Shown here piece after piece: positions 27,571 to 37,300 of a stretch of DNA of 64,000 nt. Source of the DNA: Chitinophagaceae bacterium (GTDB taxonomy: Bacteria > Bacteroidota > Bacteroidia > Chitinophagales > Chitinophagaceae). Made by a program: the position numbers and the translations under genes. The notes below the pieces were generated by a model that saw nothing but the letters and a program-made list of their open reading frames with translations, was not told the DNA's origin and did no database searches. Position 1 is the first letter of the stretch; each line of letters starts with the position of its first letter. The stretch spans positions 1,612,001-1,676,000 of the forward strand of contig JADJLJ010000001.1 of the NCBI GenBank assembly GCA_016710165.1, written 5' to 3'.

Positions 27571-30500
27571 CTTCCATTTACCGTTACTTTAACTGTATTG
27601 GAAGCCAGTGATTGTGTAGCATTGGTCTGGCCGCAACCATTATCTGCAGCATAGCCTACGCAGAAATAATAACGGGTGCCCACCTCAGGTGCCCCTGATA
27701 ATGGCGTATACGTTTGTGAAGTAGCGCCTGAAATCAATGTAGCTCCCGCAACGGTATTACTGTTGGTAGTATTATAATACCATTGGTATTGCAGGGTTGG
27801 TGTACCCGGGCCGCCGCTGTTTGTAATGGTTGCCGTTAACTCATTTGTAGCCACGCCCTGGCAAACCTCCTGGTCGGTAGAAGGAGCAACGGCCGTAGAG
27901 GTCGGGCAATTAGTCAGCGTAGTTGCCATTACAAAATAGCTGAAGCTGCTTATATCATTTGAATTATTTATTGAAGGACTTGCGGCAGTACCGCCGATGG
28001 AAGTATATGTGCCTCCCTGTAAGGTACTTTTGGCAATCACATCTTCTGTAGTAAGTGCATTTACACGGGTAAGAGAAACCTTACCGGTAAATGTACCAGA
28101 GTTAAGCGTGGCTTTCCAGTATTCGGTATGACTGATGGAGCCGAGTGTGCCATCGAATGTAGCGCCTACGCCGGCATCGGAATTAAATGCCTCTACCGTA
28201 ACAACAGGAGAAGAAGCTGCTGACAAAGCAAGGGTAAACGGAAAATAATTTCCAGTGCCCCTGCCAACCGGGAAAATATAAGTACCTGTTCCCAGCGACC
28301 AGTTCAGCGGGCCTTCTACAAACCTGGTTGAAGAACCGGCCGATACCGCAGAAGCAGAAGTATTGGTAACAGTAACTGTTTTAGCATTTGTTGCCCCATT
28401 TAAAATGCCGCTTGAAAGGGTAAGTGTGTTATTAGCTATAACATCATCCAAAAGGGTTACGCCGTTTGAGTTATTGATATTAAGGTTTGAGAAAGTGCGG
28501 GCAGATACGAACTGTGCACCAGTACCATTAAACTCAACAGTAGATCCTGTATTAAGTGTAAGACCGCCTGTGGCAGTGATATTTCCTGCAACGGCACCAG
28601 AAGCGCTGGTTGAGCCGAGTTTTATGATGCCTCCATTATTAACAACAGCAGTACCGGCCCCCGTAATGGCCAGTGTGCTGCAATCCAGTGTACCATTTAC
28701 GGCAACCGTTCTTGTTGTAGCTACCGGTAAGTTATTAATTAGCGTAAGGGAGGCTCCATTATTTACGACCCAGTTAATATTGGTACTGGTTAATGTTCCT
28801 GCGCTTTGTGTAAATGTTTTACCTGTTCCGGTGAAAGCGACAGTTGATACAGCACTGTTACTTGTAAAAGTTCCGCCTGTTTGCGAAAAACTGCCTCCAA
28901 TATTCAATGTACCTGCTCCTGTTGAATTAGCTAAATCAAGTAAAGCACTTCCACTGATTGAAACATCACCTCCTACAGTTAATGCACAAGTTCCAGCACC
29001 AGATGATAACCAGAAGTTGGTATTTGTACCTGAAAGTGTAAAGTTTCCTCCAACGGATACAGCAATATTTGGAGCAGCAGTCAATGCATGTCTTATTGTA
29101 CCTGTACCTGTGGATAGGATATTTAAATTACCCTGAACCTGCGATACAGTTCCTGCCCATCCAAAATTAGCTCCATTCGTACTTGTATTTATTGTCAGGT
29201 TTCCATAACCGGGAGAACTGGGTGCAGATGTACCTGATGGCGCAAAATTGTAAGTAAAATTACTTGTTGCTCCGAAAATTTCTGTACCAATAAAAGTTGT
29301 TGTACCCATTGATGCAGCTATATTTTGAACATATGATCCTCCATTGTCAATTTGAAAAAAGCTCGTTGCAGCTAATGTAAATGTGTTGCTTGCAGTTAAT
29401 GTTGCACCATTTTCAATGATCACTACTGAATTGGCACCTGAAACAGTCCAGTTTGCAGTTGTTGTCATTGAATGAGGGGTTGTTCCTCCATTACCCGAGC
29501 CTTGTATGATAAAAATATTACCTGAAGTAAAGTTTGCAGGGCTGGTACCAGTTCCATCCCTGTTGGTTTTCCAACTGCCTACCAGATTGGGTGCATTGTC
29601 TCCGTTTGAATAATAGGTTGTAACTAATGGAACCAATTCTCCGGATGCAGTTATCTGGGCACCAGATGCAAAACCCGTGAAATTAATTTTGGCAAGTTGA
29701 GCTGGAGTAAGTCCTCCTACTCCAACCATTATTTTACCGGCAGTAGCTGTAATAACCGGGTAACCGGCGCCTGTCCATCCGGTTATACTCAGCGTTGTTC
29801 CTGCCCAGGTATTGCTGCTGCTGTTTGCAATGGTTAATGTATGAACGCCGGTACCTAATGCGATAGTAGATGTTCCTGCACCGGAAAAGTCAAGGGTACC
29901 GATGGTTTCACTGAAACCTGCTGATGCACCCGTGCTGAGTGTTCCCAGGTTAAGTATCATGGCCGTGTTATCGGGTAACACATTGGCGGCGCCAAGGCGA
30001 ATTGTTGAACCGGAATTGATCGTTGTGGATGCACCGGTACCGGAATAACTGTTGTTTCCTGAAAGCGTGAGGATACTTGTTCCGGACTTAACCAATGAAA
30101 CGGCTGTAGCGCTTCCGTTTTCAATAATGCCCGAAAATGTTGTTGCAGTAGCTCCATTCAACGTAAGGGTAAGTGTTCCGCCTGCACTGCTGGTAACCGT
30201 TCCTGCACCTGCCAATGATGCAACACTTTCACTAAAACCGTTCATGTCGAAAGTACCGTTTACAACGAGTGCACTGGTATTTGCAATTCTTTCTGCTGCG
30301 CCCAGTTTGAGTGTACCGGCAGTTACAGTAGTTGCACCTGTATGTAAATTATTTCCGGATAAGGTCAATGTTCCCGAACCAATCTTGGTTAACCCACCAG
30401 TAGTACCTGTACTTGCTCCTGTAATTGTCAGGGTGTTTGCTGCATTCGTTATATCAATGGTTGATATGTTACCTGCAGTTAAGGTAAAGTTCCTGTCTGT

Positions 30501-32483
30501 TGAAGCAGTAGCCCCGGTATATTGCAAGGTACCACCATTCAGTACAAGGTTGGTTGCGGCATTGGTTGCCTGTCCAAGATTACCTGCCACACCACCATCA
30601 CCAATGGTTGAAACACTGAGTACCCCTGCGGTTATTGTTGTTATTCCGGTATAAGTATTAACTCCGGACATGGTCACTGCTCCGGCGGTTGTTTTAGATA
30701 AAGCACCTGATCCTCCAAGTATCGCAGTTACGGAACCGCTGGACACCGTATAGGATGTACCGGTTAAAACCCCGGTGGTGCCTGCAATGGTTCCACTCGT
30801 CAATGTTACTGCACCTACGTTATCATCAAAAGTACCGATGTCAAGCGTTCCGCCATTAACGGTCACTGCACCGGCAGCAATTGCGTTGCTGATACCATAT
30901 TGCAGCGTACCGGCACTAATTGTGGTGGTCCCAGTATATGTATTGGCATTTGAAAGCACGAGGGTTCCTGCCCCTGATTTCGTCAGTGTACTACTACCGC
31001 TGATGATGCCACTAACCGCCAGGTCTGCAGCTGAGCTGCCATCATCTGCAACAGTAAAAATCACGTTAGTTCCTAAAACTACCGGTGTTGAAATGGTTGC
31101 CCCGCTGCTACCAGCACCGGCAGCATCATTTACGGTAAGATCGCTGGTTCCAATAGTTAGTGCTCCTGTTCCGGTTATTGATGAACCTGCTGCTGCACCA
31201 CACTCCAATACAACTCCTGTAGTTGTTATATTTGAAGTTGACAGATTAAATATGGTTCCTGCGGTTACTGTTAAAATAGCATTCACGTCTGCAAGAGCCA
31301 ATAAGGTTTTTGTACCGTTACCTGAAATGGTAAGATTCTGATAGTTGTATCCGGCCACATTAGGTTGATCACCTGCCGCATTATAATTTACCGTTCCTGT
31401 TGAGCGGGTAAAGGTTGCACCTGCTGCACCACTTATTCCATTCCCTCCTACATTTAATTTACCGTTATTGGTAAAAGTGATATTCTTTGTAAGAGCAGTG
31501 GCACCATTCACTAAAATCCCTCCATTTGCATTGAATGTACCGGTAGATATTGATAAAGTTCCATCCCAAGTTGTGGTAACCCCTGCTCCATCCATTGTAA
31601 AAAGCCCGGTAACAGTGGCGGTTCCGGCACCAATAGCCCATAAGTTTACCAGAGCTGCAGATGGCTGCAGAATGGTTGCTGCTCCATCAACCGCTACATT
31701 AGATCCCGTTCCCTGGTTAAGTGCACTGGCTACGGTTCCGCTACCTATGGTAAGATTTCCATTACAGGTAAGTGTACCGCCTGAAGTCATATTCACCGTT
31801 CCCGCTTTGGCAGAACCGGCAGTTCCCACAGTAATATCTGCTGATACTGTCAATGATGAAGTGCTTGTAAAAGTTAGTGTCCCATTACCGGCATTTGCTG
31901 ATGTGATGTTTAATGTTGCACAGGCTGCACTTGTACTGGCAGGTATGGTCACATTAAAACCTCCCTCAATGTTCACAATATCCCCTGCAACAGGGAATAC
32001 GCCAGAACCAACGGCTACACCGCCAGAGGTAAGAGACCAAGTTGTATTGACATTCCAATTCCCGTTAGCTATAGAATAATAAGTCGTCTGCCCAAACGCT
32101 GCACTCACAAAAAACAAATTCAGCATCAGCAATGCGATAGTAAATACACGGTATTTACTGAAGGTCTTTCTCAAGTTCATTTTTTTTGCAGTCAGGTCAT
32201 GGGCTGTGGCGGCGTATGCAGGCACAGGTTGTGCAGTATCGTAGTTCATCGTTTTTGCCTGTTGGCATTGTTTGTATTTTATAAAAAAGAAAGAGGCGAT
32301 GCCGGGCACCACATATTTCTTTACGGGTAAATTATTTTTGTTACCGTCTACAGAAAATCCTGTTGCGGTTACCTGTTTTGTCTTTGCGGGGGTGTTGCTG
32401 TAAACAGTGATCCTGCTACCCATTTGCGCAGGTAACAGGGAGGATGTAATTTTCTTTACGATCCTGGTGAAGCGATTGTTCAT
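26004..32483 (-). CDS. giant mosaic adhesin, N-terminal third
   Basis: Residues 102-131 are a clear signal peptide (MNLRKTFSKYRVFTIALLML...VSAAFGQ), preceded in the same frame by 101 residues that look coding. Start at 32180 behind an A-run is the main alternative. From about residue 132 to 1,500 lie autotransporter-associated beta-strand (PATR) repeats, for example LTKSGAGTLVLSNANTYTGT and LTKIGSGTLTLSGNN. Then comes a linking Ig-like domain (CVGYAADNGCGQ), then four intact 79-residue Ig modules and two 92-residue modules before the frame is lost near 26050. The last 15 or so codons are out-of-frame translation. With the downstream part it would make one protein of about 6,500 residues. PATR repeats are best known from type V autotransporters, but no beta-barrel is present here. 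Confidence 0.8.
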   Translation of the reverse strand: MNNRFTRIVKKITSSLLPAQMGSRITVYSNTPAKTKQVTATGFSVDGNKNNLPVKKYVVPGIASFFFIKYKQCQQAKTMNYDTAQPVPAYAATAHDLTAKKMNLRKTFSKYRVFTIALLMLNLFFVSAAFGQTTYYSIANGNWNVNTTWSLTSGGVAVGSGVFPVAGDIVNIEGGFNVTIPASTSAACATLNITSANAGNGTLTFTSTSSLTVSADITVGTAGSAKAGTVNMTSGGTLTCNGNLTIGSGTVASALNQGTGSNVAVDGAATILQPSAALVNLWAIGAGTATVTGLFTMDGAGVTTTWDGTLSISTGTFNANGGILVNGATALTKNITFTNNGKLNVGGNGISGAAGATFTRSTGTVNYNAAGDQPNVAGYNYQNLTISGNGTKTLLALADVNAILTVTAGTIFNLSTSNITTTGVVLECGAAAGSSITGTGALTIGTSDLTVNDAAGAGSSGATISTPVVLGTNVIFTVADDGSSAADLAVSGIISGSSTLTKSGAGTLVLSNANTYTGTTTISAGTLQYGISNAIAAGAVTVNGGTLDIGTFDDNVGAVTLTSGTIAGTTGVLTGTSYTVSSGSVTAILGGSGALSKTTAGAVTMSGVNTYTGITTITAGVLSVSTIGDGGVAGNLGQATNAATNLVLNGGTLQYTGATASTDRNFTLTAGNISTIDITNAANTLTITGASTGTTGGLTKIGSGTLTLSGNNLHTGATTVTAGTLKLGAAERIANTSALVVNGTFDMNGFSESVASLAGAGTVTSSAGGTLTLTLNGATATTFSGIIENGSATAVSLVKSGTSILTLSGNNSYSGTGASTTINSGSTIRLGAANVLPDNTAMILNLGTLSTGASAGFSETIGTLDFSGAGTSTIALGTGVHTLTIANSSSNTWAGTTLSITGWTGAGYPVITATAGKIMVGVGGLTPAQLAKINFTGFASGAQITASGELVPLVTTYYSNGDNAPNLVGSWKTNRDGTGTSPANFTSGNIFIIQGSGNGGTTPHSMTTTANWTVSGANSVVIIENGATLTASNTFTLAATSFFQIDNGGSYVQNIAASMGTTTFIGTEIFGATSNFTYNFAPSGTSAPSSPGYGNLTINTSTNGANFGWAGTVSQVQGNLNILSTGTGTIRHALTAAPNIAVSVGGNFTLSGTNTNFWLSSGAGTCALTVGGDVSISGSALLDLANSTGAGTLNIGGSFSQTGGTFTSNSAVSTVAFTGTGKTFTQSAGTLTSTNINWVVNNGASLTLINNLPVATTRTVAVNGTLDCSTLAITGAGTAVVNNGGIIKLGSTSASGAVAGNITATGGLTLNTGSTVEFNGTGAQFVSARTFSNLNINNSNGVTLLDDVIANNTLTLSSGILNGATNAKTVTVTNTSASAVSAGSSTRFVEGPLNWSLGTGTYIFPVGRGTGNYFPFTLALSAASSPVVTVEAFNSDAGVGATFDGTLGSISHTEYWKATLNSGTFTGKVSLTRVNALTTEDVIAKSTLQGGTYTSIGGTAASPSINNSNDISSFSYFVMATTLTNCPTSTAVAPSTDQEVCQGVATNELTATITNSGGPGTPTLQYQWYYNTTNSNTVAGATLISGATSQTYTPLSGAPEVGTRYYFCVGYAADNGCGQTNATQSLASNTVKVTVNGSLPVSVTIAAAPGNTICAGTSVTFTATPTNGGGAPTYQWYNGATPISGETGVTYTSSTLVNGDAISVQLTSNATCATGSPATSNTITMTVNAIPTTPTITPAGPTTFCAGGSVLLSSSSASGNQWYKDNVLMSGETSQTYTATTSGSYTVVVTENGCPSLPSAATVVTVNAIPATPTITPGGPTTFCAGGSVLLTSSAATGNQWYKDNVLISGETGQTYSATTSGSYTVVVTENGCPSLPSAATVVTVNPIPATPTITPGGPTTFCAGGSVLLTSSAATGNQWYKDNVLISGETNQTYTATTSGSYTVVVTENGCPSLPSAATVVTVNPNLPVSVTIAAAPGNTICAGTSVTFTATPTNGGGAPTYQWYNGATPISGETGVTYTSSTLVNGDAISVQLTSNATCATGSPATSNTITMTVNAIPATATITPVGPTTFCAGGSVLLTSSAATGNQWYKDNVLISGETSQTYTATTSGSYTVVVTENGCPSLPSAATVVTVNAIPATATITLAARRHSVPEVRYC

Positions 32484-32522
32484 AAGCCGACGGTTTGGTT
32501 AGTACTATGGACAGTAATTCAT

Positions 32523-32545
32523 AAAGGCTTTTTAAAAAAGCCTTT
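32523..32545. terminator. hairpin just upstream of the giant adhesin
   Basis: AAAGGCTTTTT and AAAAAGCCTTT form an 11-bp stem about 40 bp before the first possible adhesin ATG. No gene ends here, so a leader attenuator is as likely as a terminator. Confidence 0.35.
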
Positions 32546-32989
32546 GGGGAGATTGGGTTTCGTGGCGGTAGCCTGTGTATTTATTTCCGTTACCTCTTAC
32601 AATTTCACGCACTGAATAAAGGCCCTGACTTTTGCGTATATGCAAAAAACAGGATAAGCCTGTACATGAAATTTTAAAAGGACCTGGACGTATGTGTCAA
32701 CCTGGGGGTTAAGCAACAACCTCTAACAAGGTTGATCAATTTAACAAAGGATAGAAAGGATAGAGTAAAATGGGTTTCAGTAATTTCGATTTGCTAAAAA
32801 ATGTTTCTAACATCTTTTAAACGTGGTAAAAGTAAGGCTTGTTTTCCTAAAAGCAAATTTTTAAGCAGCGTATTTTCGAACCTACTCACTTTCAAATAGT
32901 TATACTTAGAAATGCCTGTTAAAAAAGTCAGTTAAAAGCGAATGCCTTAAAATACTAAATCTTACCAAAAAAGGTTGCCAAACGGGTTA

Positions 32990-33060
32990 TGGCCTCAGCA
33001 CAGTTTCACCATTGCTTTTACCTGCTGGGTAGTGCCGTTTTGCAGGCGGCATAATCACCG
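32990..33060 (-). pseudogene. relic of a T9SS sorting-domain tail
   Basis: The minus strand reads RLQNGTTQQVKAMVKLC and a stop, closely matching the tail RLQNGSTQQVRPMLKVR of the DUF1501 protein in this window. One base is lost just before it (GATTATGC-CGC), and no open frame continues upstream. The rest of the 1-kb gap 32484-33531 holds only repeats and the promoter region. Confidence 0.6.
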
Positions 33061-33206
33061 CCCTGCTTTTCTTGTCGCAGCATAAATATTCCGGTTCGTG
33101 GGCCATAAACCCCGGGGCGGAGTCAACTGGCAGCCAGCAGGCAGTTTAAAGGCAGGCAACAGGCAAGCAAGAGGCAGTCTACTGGCTTGCAACTGGCTGG
33201 CAGCAA

Positions 33207-33416
33207 CGAAGGATGCGCCAGGGAAGACCCGGCAAAAAGAGTAAATAATGGCCAAAATGCATCATTACGGCGGCCCGGCTTACTGTCTTCATCGCCGGAA
33301 CCGGGGCAGAGGCAACATGCAGGAAACATACAGTCTGCATACAGACTGCTTGCTTGTTACTTGCTTGTTACATGCTTACTGCTCCGAAGGATGCGCCAGG
33401 TAAGATGCGGCAAAAA
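33207..33416. repeat. direct repeat pair and iterated short words
   Basis: CGAAGGATGCGCCAGG opens two 32-bp direct repeats with four differences (33207-33238 and 33384-33416). Between them lie two copies of TTGCTTGTTAC. Just upstream (33130-33200) GGCAG/GGCAAGC words recur. Confidence 0.55.
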
Positions 33417-33478
33417 CGATTGAAACGATGTAAAACGATTGAAAACGGCTAAAACGGTATAAAACGGCTAAAAACGGT
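33411..33478. repeat. AAAACGG/AAAACGATT iterated array upstream of the 173-aa gene
   Basis: Seven consecutive degenerate 9-11-base units built on AAAACG (AAAACGATTG, AAACGATGT, AAAACGGCT, AAAACGGTAT and so on). It ends about 40 bp before the promoter of the following gene. Confidence 0.6.
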
Positions 33479-33494
33479 CGATTTCGGCAACTTA

Positions 33495-33527
33495 TTTGGA
33501 AAGCCCCCTCCCGGGATCGTATGTTTG
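33495..33527 (+). promoter_or_regulatory. Bacteroidota-type promoter of the 173-aa gene
   Basis: TTTG (33495-33498) is followed after 21 bases by TATGTTTG (33520-33527), a full match to the -33/-7 pattern. The ATG is only four bases downstream, so the mRNA may be leaderless or nearly so. Confidence 0.5.
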
Positions 33528-33531
33528 ATGC

Positions 33532-34053
33532 ATGGCAAAGAAGAAAAAACTATACCGTCGCATACCATACCTGCCTTTCTCACTCACCCTTGTCCGCGGG
33601 GCAATAGGAAAGGAGTTTGTGATCAAGCATTACAGCTATGGCGCTATCCGGACCAGGTACCCGGATATGACCCGGATCATTGCTTCGGCAAAGCAGCGTA
33701 AATGCCGCAACCTTTTTAAAGAAGCAGTGGAATATGCCAAGCAGGTGATCGCCGACCCGGCAGCAAAAGCAGCCTGGCAAAAAAGACTCCGCAGGCGCAA
33801 CGGGGTATTCAATGCTGCAGTTAAGTTCTATATGCTGAAAGAGAAGCGGGAAAAGGAGCGTGCGTTGATGATGACGAACACATTGCTCTGGCTGGCATTT
33901 AAAAATGCAACGGCGCAGGAAATTGCGGAGGAGGAAAGGGGCTACAGTAACCAGGCGAACAGTCAATTGCCGGAATTATTTTCATCATCTGATTCCGGGC
34001 CCCGAACCGCGGCGGAGAACGACATCCACCCCCGTCTTAGTTTCGCACACTAA
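33532..34053 (+). CDS. basic hypothetical protein of a Chitinophagaceae-type family
   Basis: 173 residues, rich in lysine and arginine in the first 110 (MAKKKKLYRRIPYLPF; KAAWQKRLRRRNGVFNAAVK), then an acidic and serine-rich tail. I know similar proteins only as hypothetical proteins from this bacterial group, typically with the KQRKCRNLFKEAVEYAKQVI segment. No signal peptide. The basic helical body could bind nucleic acid, but no fold is recognised. The coding start is supported by a well-formed promoter immediately upstream. It is the only plus-strand gene between 1 kb and 38 kb. Confidence 0.6.
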   Translation: MAKKKKLYRRIPYLPFSLTLVRGAIGKEFVIKHYSYGAIRTRYPDMTRIIASAKQRKCRNLFKEAVEYAKQVIADPAAKAAWQKRLRRRNGVFNAAVKFYMLKEKREKERALMMTNTLLWLAFKNATAQEIAEEERGYSNQANSQLPELFSSSDSGPRTAAENDIHPRLSFAH

Positions 34054-34058
34054 CCCTT

Positions 34059-34339
34059 ACTGGCGCAAGTGTTCCCATTTATTATGTTTGTCTTTTACTA
34101 AAATGATAATGGGATCACTTGTGACTTTTGATTCACCCGGATTGTATCCGGTATTTGAAACGTAATTGCTGAAATATAAGAAGCGAATGTTGGGTTATTA
34201 AATAAAATGTACGGTCACGATATTGTTTGCGTTCCAGAAAACCCCGATACAATCGGGTCAGATTTGAAGAGGCAACAAGTGATCCCGTAATCTTTACGTT
34301 TTTAATTAAAACATCTGGTAAGGGAACACTTGCGCCAGT
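34059..34339. mobile_element. 280-bp imperfect inverted repeat, MITE-like candidate
   Basis: The ends form a perfect 18-bp inverted repeat, ACTGGCGCAAGTGTTCCC (34059-34076) against its complement at 34322-34339. Internal pairs include GGGATCACTTGT (about 34111) with ACAAGTGATCCC (about 34276) and CGGATTGTATCC (about 34139) with CGATACAATCGG (about 34245). The element fills the gap between the 173-aa gene and the VIT/vWA gene. No transposase and no clear target-site duplication. Confidence 0.5.
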
Positions 34340-34391
34340 GGGGCCAAGGCGATAAAGCATGAGCCGTTTTTCAGACGGCCCATACCTATTA

Positions 34392-37300
34392 TTATAATTC
34401 CACCTCGCCAATAAACAATTCACCTTCTTTATCTTTTTTCATTTGCAGGGTGATGATCTTCCGTTCTTCCTTATCGGTACCATAGTGCAGGTAGATTTCT
34501 GCCATTATGGTGGTGGGTCCGGCAAGGGTTACCTGGGTATCACTATAATAATCTATTTCAATTCTATACCTGCCTTTTATTCCCTTTTTAAGCATGAACT
34601 GTTCAGGGCCGAAGCCTTCTGTAAAATCATCAGAGATGCGGCCGCCCATTTTGGTTTGAGAGTTGTCATAGTAACATTTTTCACCATCGGGATCGGTCAC
34701 CCACAAATCAATATCTGTATTATTCATATTCCAGTTCATAACCACCCTGATGTCGCTTGGCATTGGAGCAATAAGCCGTTTGTCGATCTTCTTCGTATTC
34801 AATTTGTTTTTGTGCAGCGCTATCAAGTGATTAATTTCTGTTAAGAATAATTCCTCAATGCCTGAATACATGTTGTTCATTTCCCGGCTATAGCTTTTTG
34901 TCATGCCTTCATACAGCATATCCAATGCCTGCTGGTATTTGCCAAGGTCTGCATAGGCAAGCGCACAGTCCCTGTAACTCTGCGGATCAGACGGACGAAG
35001 CTGCATTACTTTTTGAAATGCGGAGAGCTCGCCTTCATACTCGCCCGCTTCCTTTAATTTATAACCCAGCATTTTATACAGTTCGTAACTGCTGTTCTCC
35101 AATTCGGCCAGGTTAGACAGAATGGTCAACGCATTCGCCCTGTCGCCTGTTTTGAGCAGAAAAGAACCTACTTCAAAAAAATATGTTGGCCTGCTGTAAT
35201 AATACGGGCGAAGCTCCATGTATCTCAAATAACGGCCGGCTTTGGCTGTTTGTTTCAGCACCTTTATGTAATCGTACGTTTCAATATCAAACGGGGGCTG
35301 TGCTGCAATATTTTTGTTCTCTCCAGGTACCTGCTCCTGAATTTTTTGGTATGATGAATCGGATTTAAAATTCCCTGTTGTGATCAGTACAGCACCGTTT
35401 GCTCCTTCGGGACCAAATAAAGCAACAGCCGCAGGTGCCGGCAATATGGTATAATCTTCTACATCATCTGGTTTAATACCTGCGCCATTCCGCATGATCA
35501 CCCCATCAACCACATATAATGCCCCCCCATCAGCCGCAAAGCCATTCTCTCCCCTTAATCTCACTGTTGTTTCGGCACCCAAATTCGCTGCAGACTGGCT
35601 CCTGACCTGTGCGCCCGCCACCCTGCCGGCCAGGGCATCATTCAAATTACCCTGGCGTATGGTATTAATTTGTTCAGCACTAAGGTTCTGAATATTTGAA
35701 GAAGTACTTCTTGTACTTCGCCTTATACCAAAAGCGCTTGTAACAACCACTTCTTTCAATTCTGATGTATTACCCTTTTCTAAAACTGTATTCAAAACGT
35801 TTTGGGTTCCCACCGGAACTTCGGTATCTTTAAAACTTGCGCCCGAAACAATAAGCACAGCACCCGGGTAAACCCGGAGCGAATAAGCTCCGTTTGCATC
35901 CGATGAAAGCCCTGTAGCAGTCCCTTTTATTTTGATCGTTGAAAAAGAAATGGGGTTACCATCGATATCAGTAACTTTTCCGGTAATGATCCTGCTGCCG
36001 CCCGTTGGCGTATTAAGCCTGTTTGCTGGTTGAGAAACGGGGGGCTGAACTGGCTGTGAACTGGGACTTTGAACCGGAACAGGCCGAGGCGTAGGTTGAA
36101 CAACCGGTTTTGCAGTTACTTCTTTTTTGGGTGGCTTTGGATTATACCATTCCTTCAGCTCTTCTATCATGTCGAGGGAGTTCTCCAGGTCTTCTTCGTT
36201 TTTGGTGATCACATCCCGTTGCTTCTGTTTCATGATCCGGTCATATTCTGCCCTGAGTTCTGCAGGCGGGTACACTTTATACTGAATATAATCGCTAAGC
36301 GTTTCAAGTACGATCAAAGAAGTGTTACGTGTTACAATCCCGAACTGCCTCCCCAGTCTTTCAATTTCATGCCTGTTCCGGTCATACTGAATATCCAGTT
36401 CCGCAATTTTCTTTTGTGCAAATACACGGGAGATATCAAAGTCTTCACAAAGCTGCGTTTCGGTATTTATGCTGATGGCCTTCTCATAGGTGACCTGGCT
36501 TCCGTAGCCGAACTGAAGAATGATCTCCCGTATGCCTTCTTCTGCGATACCGGCAACAGAAAAAACATCATTCACCGGAACAGGTATGGAAGGGAAGTTT
36601 TCTTCCAGCAGGTCATTTTGTTTTACTCCCAAAAACCGGAATGGTTCGGTCGTAAGTTGTCTTAATGCCCCAGGGGCCGTTTCTTTTTGCAGGTCAATGA
36701 GCAATCCGCCTGTCCTCGAAGCGATGAACTTCAAATTGCTGTAGTCCGCAATACTGCTGCTGTTTACACAATACACCTGTTTCCCGGTCAACTGCATCTG
36801 TTTATTGCCCAATGTATGGCGGCCATCACTCACCAGGATAAATTCGTCTGCTTTGATATTGTTCAGGTTAATGTTTCCAAGATCAGTAGCGCCGTCGTAT
36901 TGAATGGACCCGATAAATTTCTTCAGGTCATCCCAATTCCCGTTTTTAACAGGAAAAGCCTTTGTACTTTTTATGGTATTGCTGAAAACCACCAGGGTAA
37001 CACCCAGGTTTTGTATTTTTTTAAAATAGAGATCAAGCAACTCCAGTTCCTTTTCTGCTTTACGAATGGTTCCGCTGAAGGAGGCATCCCAAAACAGTCC
37101 TATGGAAGCAGGCAGTTTTTTTGCCCGTTCATTTTTTTGCACGACGGTATTAATCAGGTAGCAGTATTTACCTTCAAATTCCTGCAGCATGACTTCGGCA
37201 GCATCCTGTGGCCGGGGTATGTTGAATGACAGAGGAATATCCGGCACATAATTATTTTTTTGTACCGATGCTGTGTACTGGTTATTACTTTTGGTGAACA

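Noticed and set aside
27900..32100. Type V autotransporter because of PATR repeats
   Set aside because: No C-terminal beta-barrel anywhere in the protein, and neighbouring cargo uses T9SS tails.
32990..33330. Open frames of 66-78 codons in the gap upstream of the 173-aa gene
   Set aside because: Their composition is that of the iterated GGCAG/GGCAAGC words; no signal, motif or start context.
34133..34423. A 96-codon minus-strand open frame
   Set aside because: It lies within the long inverted repeat and the 3' end of the VIT/vWA gene and resembles no protein.
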